NCBI GenBank assembly: GCA_041168985.1
Contig: JBEEKA010000200.1
Span: 1 to 8,300, forward strand
Origin: ZC4RG30 sp041168985
GTDB taxonomy: Bacteria; Pseudomonadota; Gammaproteobacteria; Steroidobacterales; Steroidobacteraceae
Direction: 5' to 3'
Length of the DNA: 8,300 nt
Part shown: one piece after another, positions 7,289 through 8,300 of the stretch
Layout: every line of letters begins with the position of its first letter
Numbering within the stretch: position 1 is the stretch's first letter
Notes under the pieces: generated by a model
What the model was told of the DNA's origin: nothing
Databases searched by the model: none
Seen by the model: only the letters and a program-made list of their open reading frames with translations
Made by a program: the position numbers and the translations under genes

Positions 7289-7349
7289 GCCATTGGTCGG
7301 GGAAAGCGAGCAAGTCGCGTGCCTTGGCCATCTGTCCGGAGGATTCGAC
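7275..7349. promoter_or_regulatory. Divergent edd/zwf control region
   Basis: This is the only intergenic stretch in the window long enough to hold promoters, lying between the outward-facing starts of edd and zwf. The sequence just inside edd (about 7231-7275) is visibly less GC-rich than the surrounding genes, as is common near promoters and starts. I looked for a HexR-type operator (TTGT, 7-8 bases, ACAA) and saw no good match. No terminator is present, as expected between divergent genes. Confidence 0.6.
7338..7342 (+). promoter_or_regulatory. zwf ribosome binding site
   Basis: GGAGG lies seven bases before the ATG at 7350, a near-ideal Shine-Dalgarno arrangement that fixes the zwf start. 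Confidence 0.85.

Positions 7350-8300
<951 letters not shown>

Overview
The window is a GC-rich, almost fully coding segment of a bacterial chromosome holding one sugar-catabolism locus. There are six genes and no mobile element, RNA gene or CRISPR array. Base composition, the Edd/Eda/Zwf sequences and the zwf-edd divergence suggest a proteobacterium. I think a gammaproteobacterium of the Xanthomonadales/Steroidobacter type is the likeliest host, but this is recall and inference, not a demonstrated placement.

Layout: a 75-base divergent intergenic region (7275-7349) separates two transcription units. To the right, zwf (glucose-6-phosphate dehydrogenase) runs on the plus strand from 7350 and leaves the window unfinished after 317 codons. 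To the left, five genes run on the minus strand: edd (7274 to 5445), eda (5448 to 4810), a GH13 sucrose phosphorylase (4796 to 3360), a ROK-family fructokinase (3324 to 2404) and a signal-peptide-bearing GH31 alpha-glucosidase (2407 to beyond position 2). Junctions are tight: a 4-base ATGA overlap, a 13-base gap with a full AGGAGG, a gap of about 29-35 bases, and another ATGA overlap. This looks like a single operon.

How the genes work together: sucrose phosphorylase splits sucrose with phosphate into glucose-1-phosphate and fructose, and the ROK kinase phosphorylates fructose to fructose-6-phosphate. After phosphoglucomutase and phosphoglucose isomerase (not in the window), both halves can reach glucose-6-phosphate. 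Zwf oxidises that to 6-phosphogluconolactone. After lactonase (not in the window), Edd and Eda convert 6-phosphogluconate to pyruvate and glyceraldehyde-3-phosphate. The GH31 enzyme is exported and probably releases glucose from alpha-glucosides outside the cytoplasm. So the locus joins the Entner-Doudoroff trunk to an entry route for sucrose and alpha-glucosides.

All six families are well known. The notable feature is their arrangement, and I found no sign of a new type of system. Transporter, TonB receptor and regulator are not present and may lie beyond the left edge.
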